The translations under genes were made by a program, and so were the position numbers. A stretch of 64,000 bases of DNA from CALDTK01 sp045110575 (lineage in GTDB: Bacteria > Bacteroidota > Bacteroidia > Chitinophagales > Saprospiraceae), in contig JBGCGF010000012.1 of the NCBI GenBank assembly GCA_045110575.1, positions 21,195 through 85,194 on the forward strand. Reading direction: 5' to 3'. Numbering within the stretch: position 1 is the stretch's first letter; the number at the start of each line of letters is the position of its first letter. Shown here piece after piece: positions 26,505 through 35,099 of the stretch. Under the pieces are notes generated by a model. It saw only the letters and a list, made by a program, of their open reading frames with translations, made no database searches and was not told the origin of the DNA.

Positions 26505-27143
26505 TTAGGCGCCTTTCCCGAACACAATGTCCATGAGGGCGCCAAAACCTGTGGCGTCTTTGTACACGCGATCGTGATACGTTGCAGCTGAAAAGCGGAG
26601 CTGATGTGGCTTTTCATTTCGGACCACTAATTCAATCATTACATTCCCAAACTGTTGGTCGTGCTGATCTGCGGTGTGTCCATCCATTTCTGCATCTGGC
26701 CCCTCAGGGTGTGCCCATTGTGGGCGTGGTTTTAAATAGTATCGATCGGTTCGTTCAGTTGCTCCTCCCTTTGTGTAGGTCCGAGTATCTGCCACTTGGG
26801 TGCGGTAAGATTGCGTGAGCACGCGTTCTCTAAGAAGTAATTGAAAGAACTCGGCTTCTTGAAGGCTGTACTGGGTGTCATTAAAGTGAATGACGAACCC
26901 TTTTTGACTTTTGGTAGATAGGAAATCTAGCCCCTCATCGACTCGTTTTGGTTCGGTAAGAAATAGGGCATATTGGTTTGCTAACCAGTCAAGCAATCGT
27001 CCGCAGATCATTCCTTCTCGCCAGCGTTCAAAGGCTTCCGCCTTGTCTTTATGACGCGTGAGAACCTCGTGCAAGACCGGTTCAGAGCCTTGAGATTGCT
27101 CCGCTTCGTTAAAGATCGACTTGACTTGGTCCCACCACTTCAT
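26505..27143 (-). CDS. Conserved hypothetical protein
   Basis: A 212-residue soluble protein without signal peptide or membrane helix. It has a helical N-terminal half rich in Trp/Glu/Arg (MKWWDQVKSIFNEAE, KDKAEAFERWREGM). A beta-richer C-terminal half follows, with FVIHFNDTQYSLQEAEFFQLLLRER and a charged loop (DRYYLKPRPQWAHPEGPD). No family is recognised. It is convergent with obgE (28 bases between stops) and stands alone. The even codon usage and full-length frame support it as real; a function cannot be proposed. Confidence 0.72.
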   Translation of the reverse strand: MKWWDQVKSIFNEAEQSQGSEPVLHEVLTRHKDKAEAFERWREGMICGRLLDWLANQYALFLTEPKRVDEGLDFLSTKSQKGFVIHFNDTQYSLQEAEFFQLLLRERVLTQSYRTQVADTRTYTKGGATERTDRYYLKPRPQWAHPEGPDAEMDGHTADQHDQQFGNVMIELVVRNEKPHQLRFSAATYHDRVYKDATGFGALMDIVFGKGA

Positions 27144-27223
27144 GCTGAAATAAGGAATTCATGCGCGTATAGTTTTGGAGACGTTAGTCCCGTAGCATTG
27201 CGGGAAAGCTACCTTGTACGCGA

Positions 27224-28306
27224 TTGGAATACCTAACCACCCTTTCTCGCTATGATTTAGTAGCTGCAGTTATGCAGTCTATACTGGTCGTTTTTGCCCT
27301 TGGGACAGCCTTTGGGTATTTCACAAAGCGTTCTGGGAACCGCTCGTCAAACGTCTTTTTCGCCTTACTCTTATTGACGTTCTCATTGAGTATTGGAGCG
27401 CTTGTTTTCGAACATTTAGGCCTTCCGGCAAAACACCCATCACTTCGTTTTGTCCCGCTATGGTTTACGTGGACGATTGGTCCTGCCTGGTTTTTCTACG
27501 TGAAGTTTTCGGTTTTCCCTTCCTATCGATGGAGGTGGACAGACACAAAACACTTCGTTCTTGCTGCTGGGCAAGCGTTGTACTACACGGCCGTCTACTT
27601 CGGCGGGCTTGGAGAGATCGTACCGGAGACGATTCTAGGTATTCGCGCGACAACTCTTGATGAGGTCATCTTCTTGCTAAGTGTGTTTGGCTACCTCTTT
27701 AGCGCCTACCGCTACCTGCGTTACAAGGCTAAAGAAATTGGCGATAAACCACTTCGTTGGGATTACTGGAAGGTCAAGCTCTTGCGGCGCTCGCAGCGCA
27801 TTTTGGTCGTACTACTTGTGTTCAACTTCATCTTTGTAGCGTTCAACTTTACAACCGTTCAGCAGAGTGGAGTAGGCTTGCTGCACCTCCGAGGATTCTA
27901 TGCTTCTAGTTCGTTGAGTTTCGGTCTCATCTTGCTCTATTTACTTCGGGGCGTTGCTTATCGTCAGCACTTTTATCCGCAGGTACCTGTCGAAGAGTTG
28001 GCGTTAGTAGGGAGTAGCCCCTTCGAACGACTAGAAGCATTAACGATATCGCACCGTGGATTTTGTGATCCAGATTTGCATGAAGTGCGTGTAGCACGAG
28101 CTGTAGGTATCGCTCCTGAGAAGCTCAACGAAATGGCCAAAGAGCGAGGCCATCGAGGATGGTGGCCCTGGATACAGTCATTGCGGCTTAAGGAGATTTC
28201 GCGCTTGCGTAAATCGAAGCCAATCTCTCTGCGCAAAGCCGCACTAGATGTTGGCTTTGCAAGTCGTAGAGCAGCGTTGCGCGCATTTAGAAAGCGATCG
28301 CGATAA
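27224..28306 (+). CDS. Membrane-anchored AraC-type regulator
   Basis: A 360-residue protein with about seven hydrophobic helices in residues 10-250, then a cytosolic C-terminal helix-turn-helix region (about 275-358: IQSLRLKEISRLRKSKPISL, DVGFASRRAALRAFRKRS). The architecture, a 7-helix sensor joined to an AraC DNA-binding domain, is common in Bacteroidota. The DNA-binding part looks degenerate compared with canonical AraC (no clear second recognition helix with the usual GY-PSxF motif), so DNA binding is likely but not certain. The start is uncertain: TTG at 27224 or ATG at 27272 (MQSILVVFALG). Its stop abuts the convergent egtD stop. Confidence 0.75.
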   Translation: MEYLTTLSRYDLVAAVMQSILVVFALGTAFGYFTKRSGNRSSNVFFALLLLTFSLSIGALVFEHLGLPAKHPSLRFVPLWFTWTIGPAWFFYVKFSVFPSYRWRWTDTKHFVLAAGQALYYTAVYFGGLGEIVPETILGIRATTLDEVIFLLSVFGYLFSAYRYLRYKAKEIGDKPLRWDYWKVKLLRRSQRILVVLLVFNFIFVAFNFTTVQQSGVGLLHLRGFYASSSLSFGLILLYLLRGVAYRQHFYPQVPVEELALVGSSPFERLEALTISHRGFCDPDLHEVRVARAVGIAPEKLNEMAKERGHRGWWPWIQSLRLKEISRLRKSKPISLRKAALDVGFASRRAALRAFRKRSR

Positions 28307-29287
28307 TCACTTTTTTTGGTAAACGACATCGGCAAAATAGCCGCGCTTGTCATGAAGCATGTCAACCCGTTCGAGGCCGTAAGAACTACCAAGTTGGTCT
28401 AATTCGGCTCTTGAGTACTTTCGACTTACCTCGGTATGAATGACTTCGCCAGTGTTGAAGGTCCGTTCGATGTTTAACAGTGGGATACTTACGTGTTGCT
28501 GCGTTTTGGGGTAGAGGTAACTCCGTACTTCACCTGTTTCAGGATTGTAGAGCGGATGGAAATCCCATGCGTTCAGGTCGAAATTTCCGCCTAATTCACG
28601 GTTAATGCGAACCAAAAGATTGAGGTTGAACTTCGCTGTAACTCCGTGCTCATCATCGTAGGCGGCAAGTATAGTACGTGGGTTCTTTCTCAGGTCAATG
28701 CCTAGTAAAAAGTAGTCTCCAACCTGCATTCGTTGCGAGATTTGACCGACAAATTTCTTAGCTCCTTCAAGTGAGAAGTTGCCAATGTTCGACCCTAGAA
28801 ACAGCACAACCTTGCGCACCGTAGGCGAAGAATGGAGTTCATCGAGTGCCTCCATATAGCTAGCATGCAAAGGGGCAACCTCCAACGATGGGAATTGCTG
28901 ATCGAGCGCTGATTTGAGTTCGCTCAAGATATCTGCACTAATATCTAGCGGTCGATAGCTAAAGTCAGTAGCGTTCGCCACGAAGTCTTTGAGGAGCAAC
29001 TTTGTTTTCAATCCATCGCCTGCGCCCAGTTCTACGAGCTCAAAACGTTGATTCTCTGGTCCTGAGAAACGTTGGCGAAGTGAGCTTGCCGAATCCTCAA
29101 GAATCTCGTACTCGCAATTTGTGAGGTAGTATGAATCCAACCCCATAATTTGCTGAAAAAGCTTGCTGCCTTGCTCGTCGTATATAAAACGAGAAGAAAG
29201 GTGTGCGAGTGGAGTGGAGAGACCTTCGGCCACGTGTTTAGCAAAATCAGACTGGGCTAAAGAGCTTGTAGGAAGGCTGGATGGCAT
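28307..29287 (-). CDS. egtD: L-histidine N-alpha-methyltransferase EgtD
   Basis: A 326-residue SAM-dependent enzyme that trimethylates histidine to hercynine, the first step of ergothioneine synthesis. Family landmarks are FIYDEQGSKLFQQI and YYLTNCEYEIL near the N-terminus, the SAM motif VELGAGDGLKTKLLL, LFLGSNIGNF, YFLLGIDLRKN and the C-terminal SRKYSRAELDQL. It is the second gene of an egtB-egtD operon (49-base spacing). egtA, egtC and egtE are not present nearby, as usual for the short pathway in many bacteria where EgtB and a lyase found elsewhere complete synthesis. Confidence 0.95.
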   Translation of the reverse strand: MPSSLPTSSLAQSDFAKHVAEGLSTPLAHLSSRFIYDEQGSKLFQQIMGLDSYYLTNCEYEILEDSASSLRQRFSGPENQRFELVELGAGDGLKTKLLLKDFVANATDFSYRPLDISADILSELKSALDQQFPSLEVAPLHASYMEALDELHSSPTVRKVVLFLGSNIGNFSLEGAKKFVGQISQRMQVGDYFLLGIDLRKNPRTILAAYDDEHGVTAKFNLNLLVRINRELGGNFDLNAWDFHPLYNPETGEVRSYLYPKTQQHVSIPLLNIERTFNTGEVIHTEVSRKYSRAELDQLGSSYGLERVDMLHDKRGYFADVVYQKK

Positions 29288-29336
29288 AGGATTCGGGTAA
29301 GGGCAAAAACTGAAAAAGTGTACGTTGTCACAAGGG

Positions 29337-30533
29337 CTAGGACCTGCATAGTCTTATGCCTGTAAACTGCCATCGTTTGTCTGCGTGAAAGAAATTCCGA
29401 TAGGTAGCTCGGCTATGGCCTGGACTTGTCGCCACAGATGCGCCTCTCAACGTTTGTTGGTTGACCATCCATTTGCCGTTGTATTCACCAAGGGCCCCGT
29501 CGGCGGTTTTAAAGCCTGGGTACGGTGCGTATGCAGATGAAGTCCACTCCCATACTTGTCCCCAGTTTACTTGGTCATGAGCAGCTTCCCACTCGAACTC
29601 TGTCGGTAGTCGGTAGCCAGCCCATCGGGCAAAAGCATCTGCTTCGTAATAACTGACGTGGGTGACGGGCGCATCAAGATTCAGGGGTTCGAGTCCTGCA
29701 GCCGTGTAGTTGAGCCATTCGCCGACATCGTTTTGATACCAGTGCAATGGCGCTTGTTGGTCGAGGGTTTTGGCGAAAGCCCATCCTTCACTTAGCCAAT
29801 GTTCAACGTTACTGTAGCCTCCATCTTCTATGAAAGCTAGGTATTCTCGGTTGGTAGCGACTTGCTTTCGTATTTCGAAAGGCTCAAGAAAAACGCGATG
29901 TCGGCCTAGTTCGTTATCGAAAGAGAAGCCACCGCCTTCAAAGCCAATCTGATAAATCCCTTCTTCAACAGTAACCCATTCTTGAGGACTTACTCTTGAG
30001 AGTGAGGTGAGTTTGGTTTTGGCGAAAGCTGGAAAAAGAGGGTTGTGACCGAGGATGTACTTGATGTCCGTGATGAGCAATTCTTGGTGTTGCTGCTCAT
30101 GATGAAGGCCTAAGGTGATGAGATCTTGCAGTTCCTGATTTGGGTCATTCGCTAAAAGTGATGAGATCGCGCGATCTACATATCGCCTATATGCGAAGAT
30201 TTCCTCTGTGGTCGGTCGCGACATATTACCTCGCTGTGTTCGCAGAATTCGAGGTCCAGCAGCTTCGTAATAGCTATTGAAAAGGAAGGCAAATTGAGGA
30301 TGGAAGAGGGTATAGCTTTCGCCAAAACGCGATAAGATGAACGTCTCAAAAAACCAGGTGGTGTGTGCAAGGTGCCACTTCGGTGGACTTACATCTGGAG
30401 AAGGTTGAGGGACAAAATCTTCCGGCTGAAGCTTGCTTACGATTTCTTCAGTCAGCGCTCGAACACTCTGATACTGTTGGTTCAACGCGTTGTTTGGTTT
30501 GGAAACCTGAGGTGAATGTGCTGAAGAATGCAT
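29337..30533 (-). CDS. egtB: Ergothioneine sulfoxide synthase EgtB
   Basis: A 398-residue non-haem iron enzyme that joins hercynine to a thiol with O2. The N-terminal DinB-like domain has WHLAHTTWFFE (about residues 52-62) and the iron ligands in LGLHHEQQHQELLI (about 140). The C-terminal FGE-sulfatase-type domain has FSFDNELGRHRVFLEPFEI, HVSYYEADAFARWAGYRLP, WEWTSSAYAPYPGF and the terminal KRWQFTGIRLCR. The length is close to that of other EgtB proteins. The sulfur donor (gamma-Glu-Cys or Cys) cannot be decided by eye. It is divergent from the acyltransferase gene across a 97-base gap. Confidence 0.95.
   Translation of the reverse strand: MHSSAHSPQVSKPNNALNQQYQSVRALTEEIVSKLQPEDFVPQPSPDVSPPKWHLAHTTWFFETFILSRFGESYTLFHPQFAFLFNSYYEAAGPRILRTQRGNMSRPTTEEIFAYRRYVDRAISSLLANDPNQELQDLITLGLHHEQQHQELLITDIKYILGHNPLFPAFAKTKLTSLSRVSPQEWVTVEEGIYQIGFEGGGFSFDNELGRHRVFLEPFEIRKQVATNREYLAFIEDGGYSNVEHWLSEGWAFAKTLDQQAPLHWYQNDVGEWLNYTAAGLEPLNLDAPVTHVSYYEADAFARWAGYRLPTEFEWEAAHDQVNWGQVWEWTSSAYAPYPGFKTADGALGEYNGKWMVNQQTLRGASVATSPGHSRATYRNFFHADKRWQFTGIRLCRS
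30016..30030 (+). repeat. Recurrent 15-mer, exact copy in egtB
   Basis: Here the egtB strand reads AGCTTTCGCCAAAAC in the frame giving AFAKT. A one-mismatch copy lies 249 bases away (29767) in the same frame, within WAFAKT. Confidence 0.85.
30314..30328 (-). repeat. Recurrent 15-mer, second exact copy in egtB
   Basis: Opposite orientation to the copy at 30016. The egtB strand reads GTTTTGGCGAAAGCT in the frame giving FGES, so the same gene uses the 15-mer in two orientations and encodes different peptides. Confidence 0.85.
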
Positions 30534-30630
30534 ATGGGTGGATGAACTTGAACGGCCGGACGAACTCTATAATAAATCCCAATTCGTCTAAAAGTTGGCT
30601 GAGACCGATTCACTAGCGTAACCTTGTGGC

Positions 30631-31548
30631 ATGAATTGGAGAAAGTGGCTTTTTCTACTAATCGTTTTACCGATTGCTCGATTGCCCGAGCGGTTGAGGT
30701 ATTTGCTGTCGGATACACTTGCTTGGGTACTGAGAAGTGTAGTCAAGTATCGACGCAAGGTGGTTGAAGACAATATAGCAATTGCGTTCCCAGAAAAGCC
30801 TGCGGAAGAGCGGAGGGACATTCTCAATAAATTCTATACGAATTTCACGGATGTCGCCCTCGAACAAACCTGGTTGCTAACGGCTACGAAAGAGCAGTTA
30901 CTGGCGAAGAGTACGTTGGTGAATCCTGAGGTCGTAGCGAAGTTTGCTAAAGAAGGTAGGCCTGTAATGCTGGCCGCTGGTCATCACAATAACTATGAGA
31001 TCGCGGTAGCTTCGATCGCCATGCAGATGCCGATGCCCTTGGCGTTGATCTATGCACCTGTCGCAAATCCTTACTTTGATGAACGTGTACGCGTTACTCG
31101 TGGAAGGTTTGGCCTTAATCTCTGGCCTCGCGGAGAAGCCTCTCGAAGGGCGAAGGAATGGTCGGAACAGTACGATTCGTTTTCAATTGGTTTTGCCTTT
31201 GATCAAAGTCCGCATGGCGCCAAACGAAAGTATTGGATGCCTTTCTTTGGGCGTCCAACGGCAATGGCGACCGGCCTGGAGTCATACAGTCGCAAATACA
31301 ATGCGGCTGTTGTGTATGTATCTGTGGAGCGTGTGCGCCGCGGACATTACACGATGACCATGCAGGAGGTTACTCCAGATGCGAACGCTGAGCCAGATGG
31401 TGCTATTCTCGCCAAGGCAAATGCGATGCTTGAAGAGGTATTGCGCAAAGATCCTGTCGGTTGGCTATGGAGTCATCGACGATGGAAACTTGATATTGAA
31501 AAGCACCGAATCGATAGAGATACGGTGATTGAGGACCCGTTTTCGTAA
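30631..31548 (+). CDS. LpxL/HtrB-type lipid A acyltransferase
   Basis: A 305-residue inner-membrane lysophospholipid/lipid A acyltransferase. It has one N-terminal membrane anchor (WLFLLIVLPIARLPERLRYLL), followed by a conserved VVEDNIAIAFPEKPAEER segment. The catalytic histidine motif is present as AAGHHNNYE (about residue 115), with later IGFAFDQSPHGAKRKYWMPFFGRP and WLWSHRRWK, all typical of the late acyltransferases that add secondary acyl chains to lipid A. Which step is performed cannot be read. It starts a plus-strand envelope run. Confidence 0.93.
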   Translation: MNWRKWLFLLIVLPIARLPERLRYLLSDTLAWVLRSVVKYRRKVVEDNIAIAFPEKPAEERRDILNKFYTNFTDVALEQTWLLTATKEQLLAKSTLVNPEVVAKFAKEGRPVMLAAGHHNNYEIAVASIAMQMPMPLALIYAPVANPYFDERVRVTRGRFGLNLWPRGEASRRAKEWSEQYDSFSIGFAFDQSPHGAKRKYWMPFFGRPTAMATGLESYSRKYNAAVVYVSVERVRRGHYTMTMQEVTPDANAEPDGAILAKANAMLEEVLRKDPVGWLWSHRRWKLDIEKHRIDRDTVIEDPFS

Positions 31549-31703
31549 ACGCAGGTAAGTCGTTGAGTTTGTGGTGGTAAATAATTACGTTAAAAAAAGC
31601 GCAGTTCTACCCGATTTCAGTGACCTTGTCGTTTTTAGGTTTCGTTTCTTCGCGCTGTGACTATTGGGTGGAATGCGCACACCCTTCCGTTTGTCGGCAC
31701 ACT

Positions 31704-32558
31704 ATGAAACCACTACTCATAAGCGTCTTGTTGTTTATACCGTTTGCACTTGGTGCGCGGTATTATTTTGTCTGTCAAACCCTACAGTGGTGTGACCGGA
31801 CAACTCTTGCGTACGAGGTTGTAGAGGATTTAGATCTTCTGCTTCCTGATGGTAGCATGGCCGCGCTTCGCTTTGGAGAATATCCAGAGGGCGCAGTCAT
31901 GCCACCTCGTACAACGGAAATGCTTGCTTCGATGGACAGTCTAGCAGCATACGCACATCGCTTCCCAGATTACTTATTGACGATCGAAGGCCCTGTTACA
32001 CCAAGTGAGCGTGGTAGCAGTGACTATTATCGTGATTTGGGATTGGCTAGGTCTGCTGAGTTAGCAGGCAACCTCCAGCGTCGAGGTATTCCTGGTGAAC
32101 GACTTGAATTGTATAGCTATCCTGTAGCTGACAATGAATCTCGTGCATTGCGGGTAGGTTTTGAGCCAATCCGACCAGTTACTGTAAATAATGCCCTGCC
32201 GACCGGAGAGACCTTGTTGGATAGTACAGTGTTGTTAGGTTTGCGATTTGAGACGAACTCTACGGCACTTTCACCAACAGAAGATTTGACAGCGTACGCC
32301 TCTGAATTGGTGGACGTATTGAATGCAGAGCCTGAACTTTCGCTTACGTTGATCGGTCATACAGATGATCATTCATCGGATGCGCATAATGATTCTCTCG
32401 GATTGTGGAGGGCACAAGCTGTCGCGGCTTACATCATCCATTTGGGATATAATCGCGAAATTAATACCTTGAGTCATGGAGAGCTCAAACCGATTGCGAC
32501 AAACAGTACGCAAGAGGGTAGGTTCTTGAATCGTCGAGTTGAAGTACGAATAGACTGA
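31704..32558 (+). CDS. OmpA-family envelope protein
   Basis: The ATG at 31704 gives a good signal/anchor (MKPLLISVLLFIPFALGARYY). An in-frame start further upstream at 31620 lacks support. The C-terminal 110 residues are an OmpA-like peptidoglycan-binding domain (LRFETNSTALSPTEDLTAYA, LTLIGHTDDHSSDAHN, LSHGELKPIATN, RFLNRRVEVRID). A degenerate first OmpA-like domain may sit at residues 40-155 (MPPRTTEMLASMDSLAAYA, RDLGLARSAELAGNLQRRG), so the protein may hold two. It is 7 bases upstream of the coiled-coil membrane gene and co-transcribed with it. Confidence 0.87.
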   Translation: MKPLLISVLLFIPFALGARYYFVCQTLQWCDRTTLAYEVVEDLDLLLPDGSMAALRFGEYPEGAVMPPRTTEMLASMDSLAAYAHRFPDYLLTIEGPVTPSERGSSDYYRDLGLARSAELAGNLQRRGIPGERLELYSYPVADNESRALRVGFEPIRPVTVNNALPTGETLLDSTVLLGLRFETNSTALSPTEDLTAYASELVDVLNAEPELSLTLIGHTDDHSSDAHNDSLGLWRAQAVAAYIIHLGYNREINTLSHGELKPIATNSTQEGRFLNRRVEVRID

Positions 32559-32565
32559 TATTACT

Positions 32566-33159
32566 ATGGAATTCGCATCACAGTTTATCGAAGGACTAGA
32601 CGGTCCAGCTAGTATGACTTTTTTAGGTCTACTCCTCGCAGCATTCATGATTGGCCTATTGCCTGCGGGCTTGACCTATGCCTTTCGTATACGAGACTTG
32701 AAGCGTCGCACAGGAAAGCACATTGATGCACACCAACGTGTAACGCAAGAACGTAACGTACTTGAGAACCAACTCACCCGTGAAAAGGAACAGGTTGCAA
32801 CGTTCCGAACTCGCTTGCAACAATTGAGTGGCGAGCGCGCTCGTCAGGAAGCCGAACTGGTTCAAGTTAGAGCTGAGTTAGGCGCTGCACAGGCAGAGGT
32901 TATTACCAGCAAAATAGAAGCGAGTAAGAACGATGAGTATCTCCAGAGCCTTCGCGGAAAGGTTGCTGCATACTCATCTCAAGTTCAGTCATTAAAGCAA
33001 GCAGCTCGCCCGAAGGCAGCTCCTACTTCTTTTGACATGGATACCCTTTCAACCCTCCAGACTGCACGCAACAAGGTGGAAAGCCTTGAAAAACGCGTGA
33101 CTAAGTTGACGGCTGACAATGAGCAGCTGCGTAAAGAGAGGGCTAAAATATCTCAGTAG
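32566..33159 (+). CDS. Membrane-anchored coiled-coil protein
   Basis: A 197-residue protein with one N-terminal transmembrane helix (about 17-38, MTFLGLLLAAFMIGLLPAGL) and a long coiled coil from about 45 to 195, rich in Gln/Glu/Arg/Lys (heptads in ENQLTREKEQVATFRTRL). It resembles DUF-type division or envelope-spanning coiled coils and likely pairs functionally with the OmpA protein just upstream. The last codons and stop lie inside a 20-bp inverted repeat that begins the following repeat module. Confidence 0.78.
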   Translation: MEFASQFIEGLDGPASMTFLGLLLAAFMIGLLPAGLTYAFRIRDLKRRTGKHIDAHQRVTQERNVLENQLTREKEQVATFRTRLQQLSGERARQEAELVQVRAELGAAQAEVITSKIEASKNDEYLQSLRGKVAAYSSQVQSLKQAARPKAAPTSFDMDTLSTLQTARNKVESLEKRVTKLTADNEQLRKERAKISQ

Positions 33160-33373
33160 CCGCAGGCTATTAAGATATTTTAGCAAATTTTGAATTGATA
33201 ATTTTGAATGCCGAGACGCAACGCCAGCGGTTGACATGCTCTGCATGTGCTGGCGAAAGTTGATTCAGTTCATTTTTTCGGTAGACCGCGAGAGCGGTCG
33301 GACCACAATGAGCAGTACGTCCTCTATTAGCGTCTTACGTCTCATATCCCAGATCGCACCTCTTATCCCTCAG
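33142..33373. repeat. Composite intergenic repeat module, copy 1
   Basis: In order: a 20-base inverted repeat (33142-33161 with 33165-33184, two mismatches) whose left arm is the 3' end of the upstream gene; AAATTTTGAATT and TTTTGAATGCCG strings; a CGCCAGC/GCTGGCG hairpin; a TCGGTAGACCGCGAGAGC hairpin (arms GACCGC/GCGGTC) ending CGGACCACA; TTAGC; and six RTCYCAN heptamers (33332-33373). The same order of parts recurs at 34871-35099, so the OmpA gene between is bracketed. The rest of the gap to 33472 shows no gene. Confidence 0.8.
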
Positions 33374-33472
33374 TGTCATAAGCAAAATGAACTACCCTGT
33401 TCATGAAATGGCTGCCATGAAAAGTGGAGGATAGATTCATTTTTGAGCTAACTCTAGTCTCAAATCTATCCA

Positions 33473-34885
33473 ATGCAGCCTTTCGTCACACAGCGCAGTT
33501 CTCGATTTTCTAAGTTTTCCGTTTCAACATTCCTACTTTTTATCTGCTGTTTCTTGGCTCTTCCTGCAAGTCATGCGCAACTAGGGGATCGACTTAAAAG
33601 AGCTGCTCAGCGAGGTGCTGAACGTGCACTTGAGCGCAATGCGCAAAAGAAAACAGAAGAGGCCGTCGATAAAGTCTTTGAGAAAAAGGAAAGACGTGAG
33701 GATTCTACGTCTCCCGATGGAGAAGAAATTGGGCTAGAAGAGGATGCCTCTGTAAATGGGAATTCTACTTCCGCTCCAAGTGAAAGGGTTAGCTCAAGTT
33801 CATCGTCGCCTAGTGAGGTTGAAACGACTTCCAAACCAGCGTTTTCGATGAGCTCTAAGTTTGATTTTGAGCCAGGTGCTGCAATCATTCACTACGATGA
33901 TTTCTCAAGATCAAGCCTCGGTGATTTGCCTACTGGCTACAATACACTCGGAAGTGCCGAGTTGATGAAGCTGAATACGAGTGAAGGAAAGTATTTGAAA
34001 ATCAATGACGGAACAGGCCAGATCGTAGCCTATGACTTTACGGAGTTCCCTGAGAATTTTACGTTCGAGTTTGACATTGCGCATGACATCCCGTTTGAAG
34101 GATATCGCTACAAAGCTGAACTTGGAATCATGTTTACCGATGAAGCGGATCCAGAAAAAGCACTTACCTCTTCCACGAGAAAAGTAGGAAAGAACAACGT
34201 TACTTTTTGGATTGACCGTGATATTAGTAGAGGTTGGGCAAGCGGCTTTGAGAAGACCAAAGACGGAGAATGGATAAAGGGTAAATCTGGTAAAATTTCA
34301 GACCACTTTAATGAAGCGAGCCGAGGTAAGCCTCAGCATATTTCTATCTGGCGTCAAGGAAAGCGATTCCGGATGTACATCAATGAAGACAAAGTCTACG
34401 ATGTTCCGCTCGCGTGGACGGGCAGTGGGAAGATCGCTGGCCTTCGTTTTATTGGTCAAATGAATGTGGAGGGCGATAGCTATCTCGTCTCTAATTTACG
34501 CTTAGCCAAAGGTGCACCTGATACGCGCTCGAAGCTTGAGACAGAAGGCAAGCTTACAACTTATGGAATCACGTTCGCCAGCGGATCTAGTACCGTTGAA
34601 CCGACCAGTGCCGGAACCTTAAAGCGCATCGCGCAGACCTTGGACGGCAATCCTGACATGCGTATCCGAATTACAGGACACACTGATGGAGACGGAGATG
34701 CTCCGAGCAACCAAACGCTGAGTGAACAACGTGCACAAGCCGTTAAAAGCATTCTAAGTTCTAGCTATGGCATCGCTTCCGATCGACTTGAAGCTGGTGG
34801 TCAAGGTGAGTCGATGCCTATTGCCGCGAATGATGATCCTTTAGGGAAGGCTATGAATCGGAGGGTGGTGCTAGAAGTTATTTAA
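33473..34885 (+). CDS. OmpA-family protein with LamG-like domain
   Basis: A 470-residue exported protein (signal ending ALPASHA). A basic/acidic coiled linker rich in Ser/Glu (about 45-125) precedes a beta-sandwich domain (about 140-340: IIHYDDFSRSSLGDLPTGYN, FTFEFDIAHDIPF, RFRMYINEDKVYDVP) that resembles LamG/concanavalin-type folds. A C-terminal OmpA domain (about 365-470: GITFASGSSTVEPTSAGTL, RITGHTDGDGDAPSNQTLSE, KAMNRRVVLEVI) is complete. It probably binds peptidoglycan and presents the beta domain in the periplasm or at the outer membrane. The final codons and the stop are within a perfect inverted repeat. Confidence 0.88.
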   Translation: MQPFVTQRSSRFSKFSVSTFLLFICCFLALPASHAQLGDRLKRAAQRGAERALERNAQKKTEEAVDKVFEKKERREDSTSPDGEEIGLEEDASVNGNSTSAPSERVSSSSSSPSEVETTSKPAFSMSSKFDFEPGAAIIHYDDFSRSSLGDLPTGYNTLGSAELMKLNTSEGKYLKINDGTGQIVAYDFTEFPENFTFEFDIAHDIPFEGYRYKAELGIMFTDEADPEKALTSSTRKVGKNNVTFWIDRDISRGWASGFEKTKDGEWIKGKSGKISDHFNEASRGKPQHISIWRQGKRFRMYINEDKVYDVPLAWTGSGKIAGLRFIGQMNVEGDSYLVSNLRLAKGAPDTRSKLETEGKLTTYGITFASGSSTVEPTSAGTLKRIAQTLDGNPDMRIRITGHTDGDGDAPSNQTLSEQRAQAVKSILSSSYGIASDRLEAGGQGESMPIAANDDPLGKAMNRRVVLEVI

Positions 34886-35099
34886 GGCCTTCAGCCTTAA
34901 ATAACTTCTAGCTAAATTTTGAATTGTTGCTTGAAGCTTCGCTCCAACAATTTTGAATTTTGAATGCCGCGAAGTAAGGCTCGCCTTCGGCTCATTTTCT
35001 CGGTAGACCGCGGGAGCAGTCGGACCACATATGGTTAGCGTCTAGTTAGAGCGTCTCAATTAGCGTCTCATGTCTCATATCCCACGTCTCAAATCTCTT
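34871..35099. repeat. Composite intergenic repeat module, copy 2
   Basis: A perfect 18-base inverted repeat (34871-34888 with 34894-34911) overlaps the OmpA stop codon. It is followed by AAATTTTGAATT, TTTTGAATGCCG, TCGGTAGACCGCGGGAGC, CGGACCACA, TTAGC and a heptamer array (35065-35099). The array runs over the stop of the minus-strand ABM gene and supplies its last codons. The stem's sequence is unlike that of copy 1, although the downstream parts are shared. Confidence 0.8.

Noticed and set aside
29684..29700. A GGTTCGAGTCC string resembling a tRNA T-loop
   Set aside because: It lies in the egtB coding sequence, and no acceptor, D or anticodon stems fold around it.
33142..35099. CRISPR-like array formed by the repeat modules
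   Set aside because: Repeats are irregular in spacing and flank coding genes; no cas genes are present.
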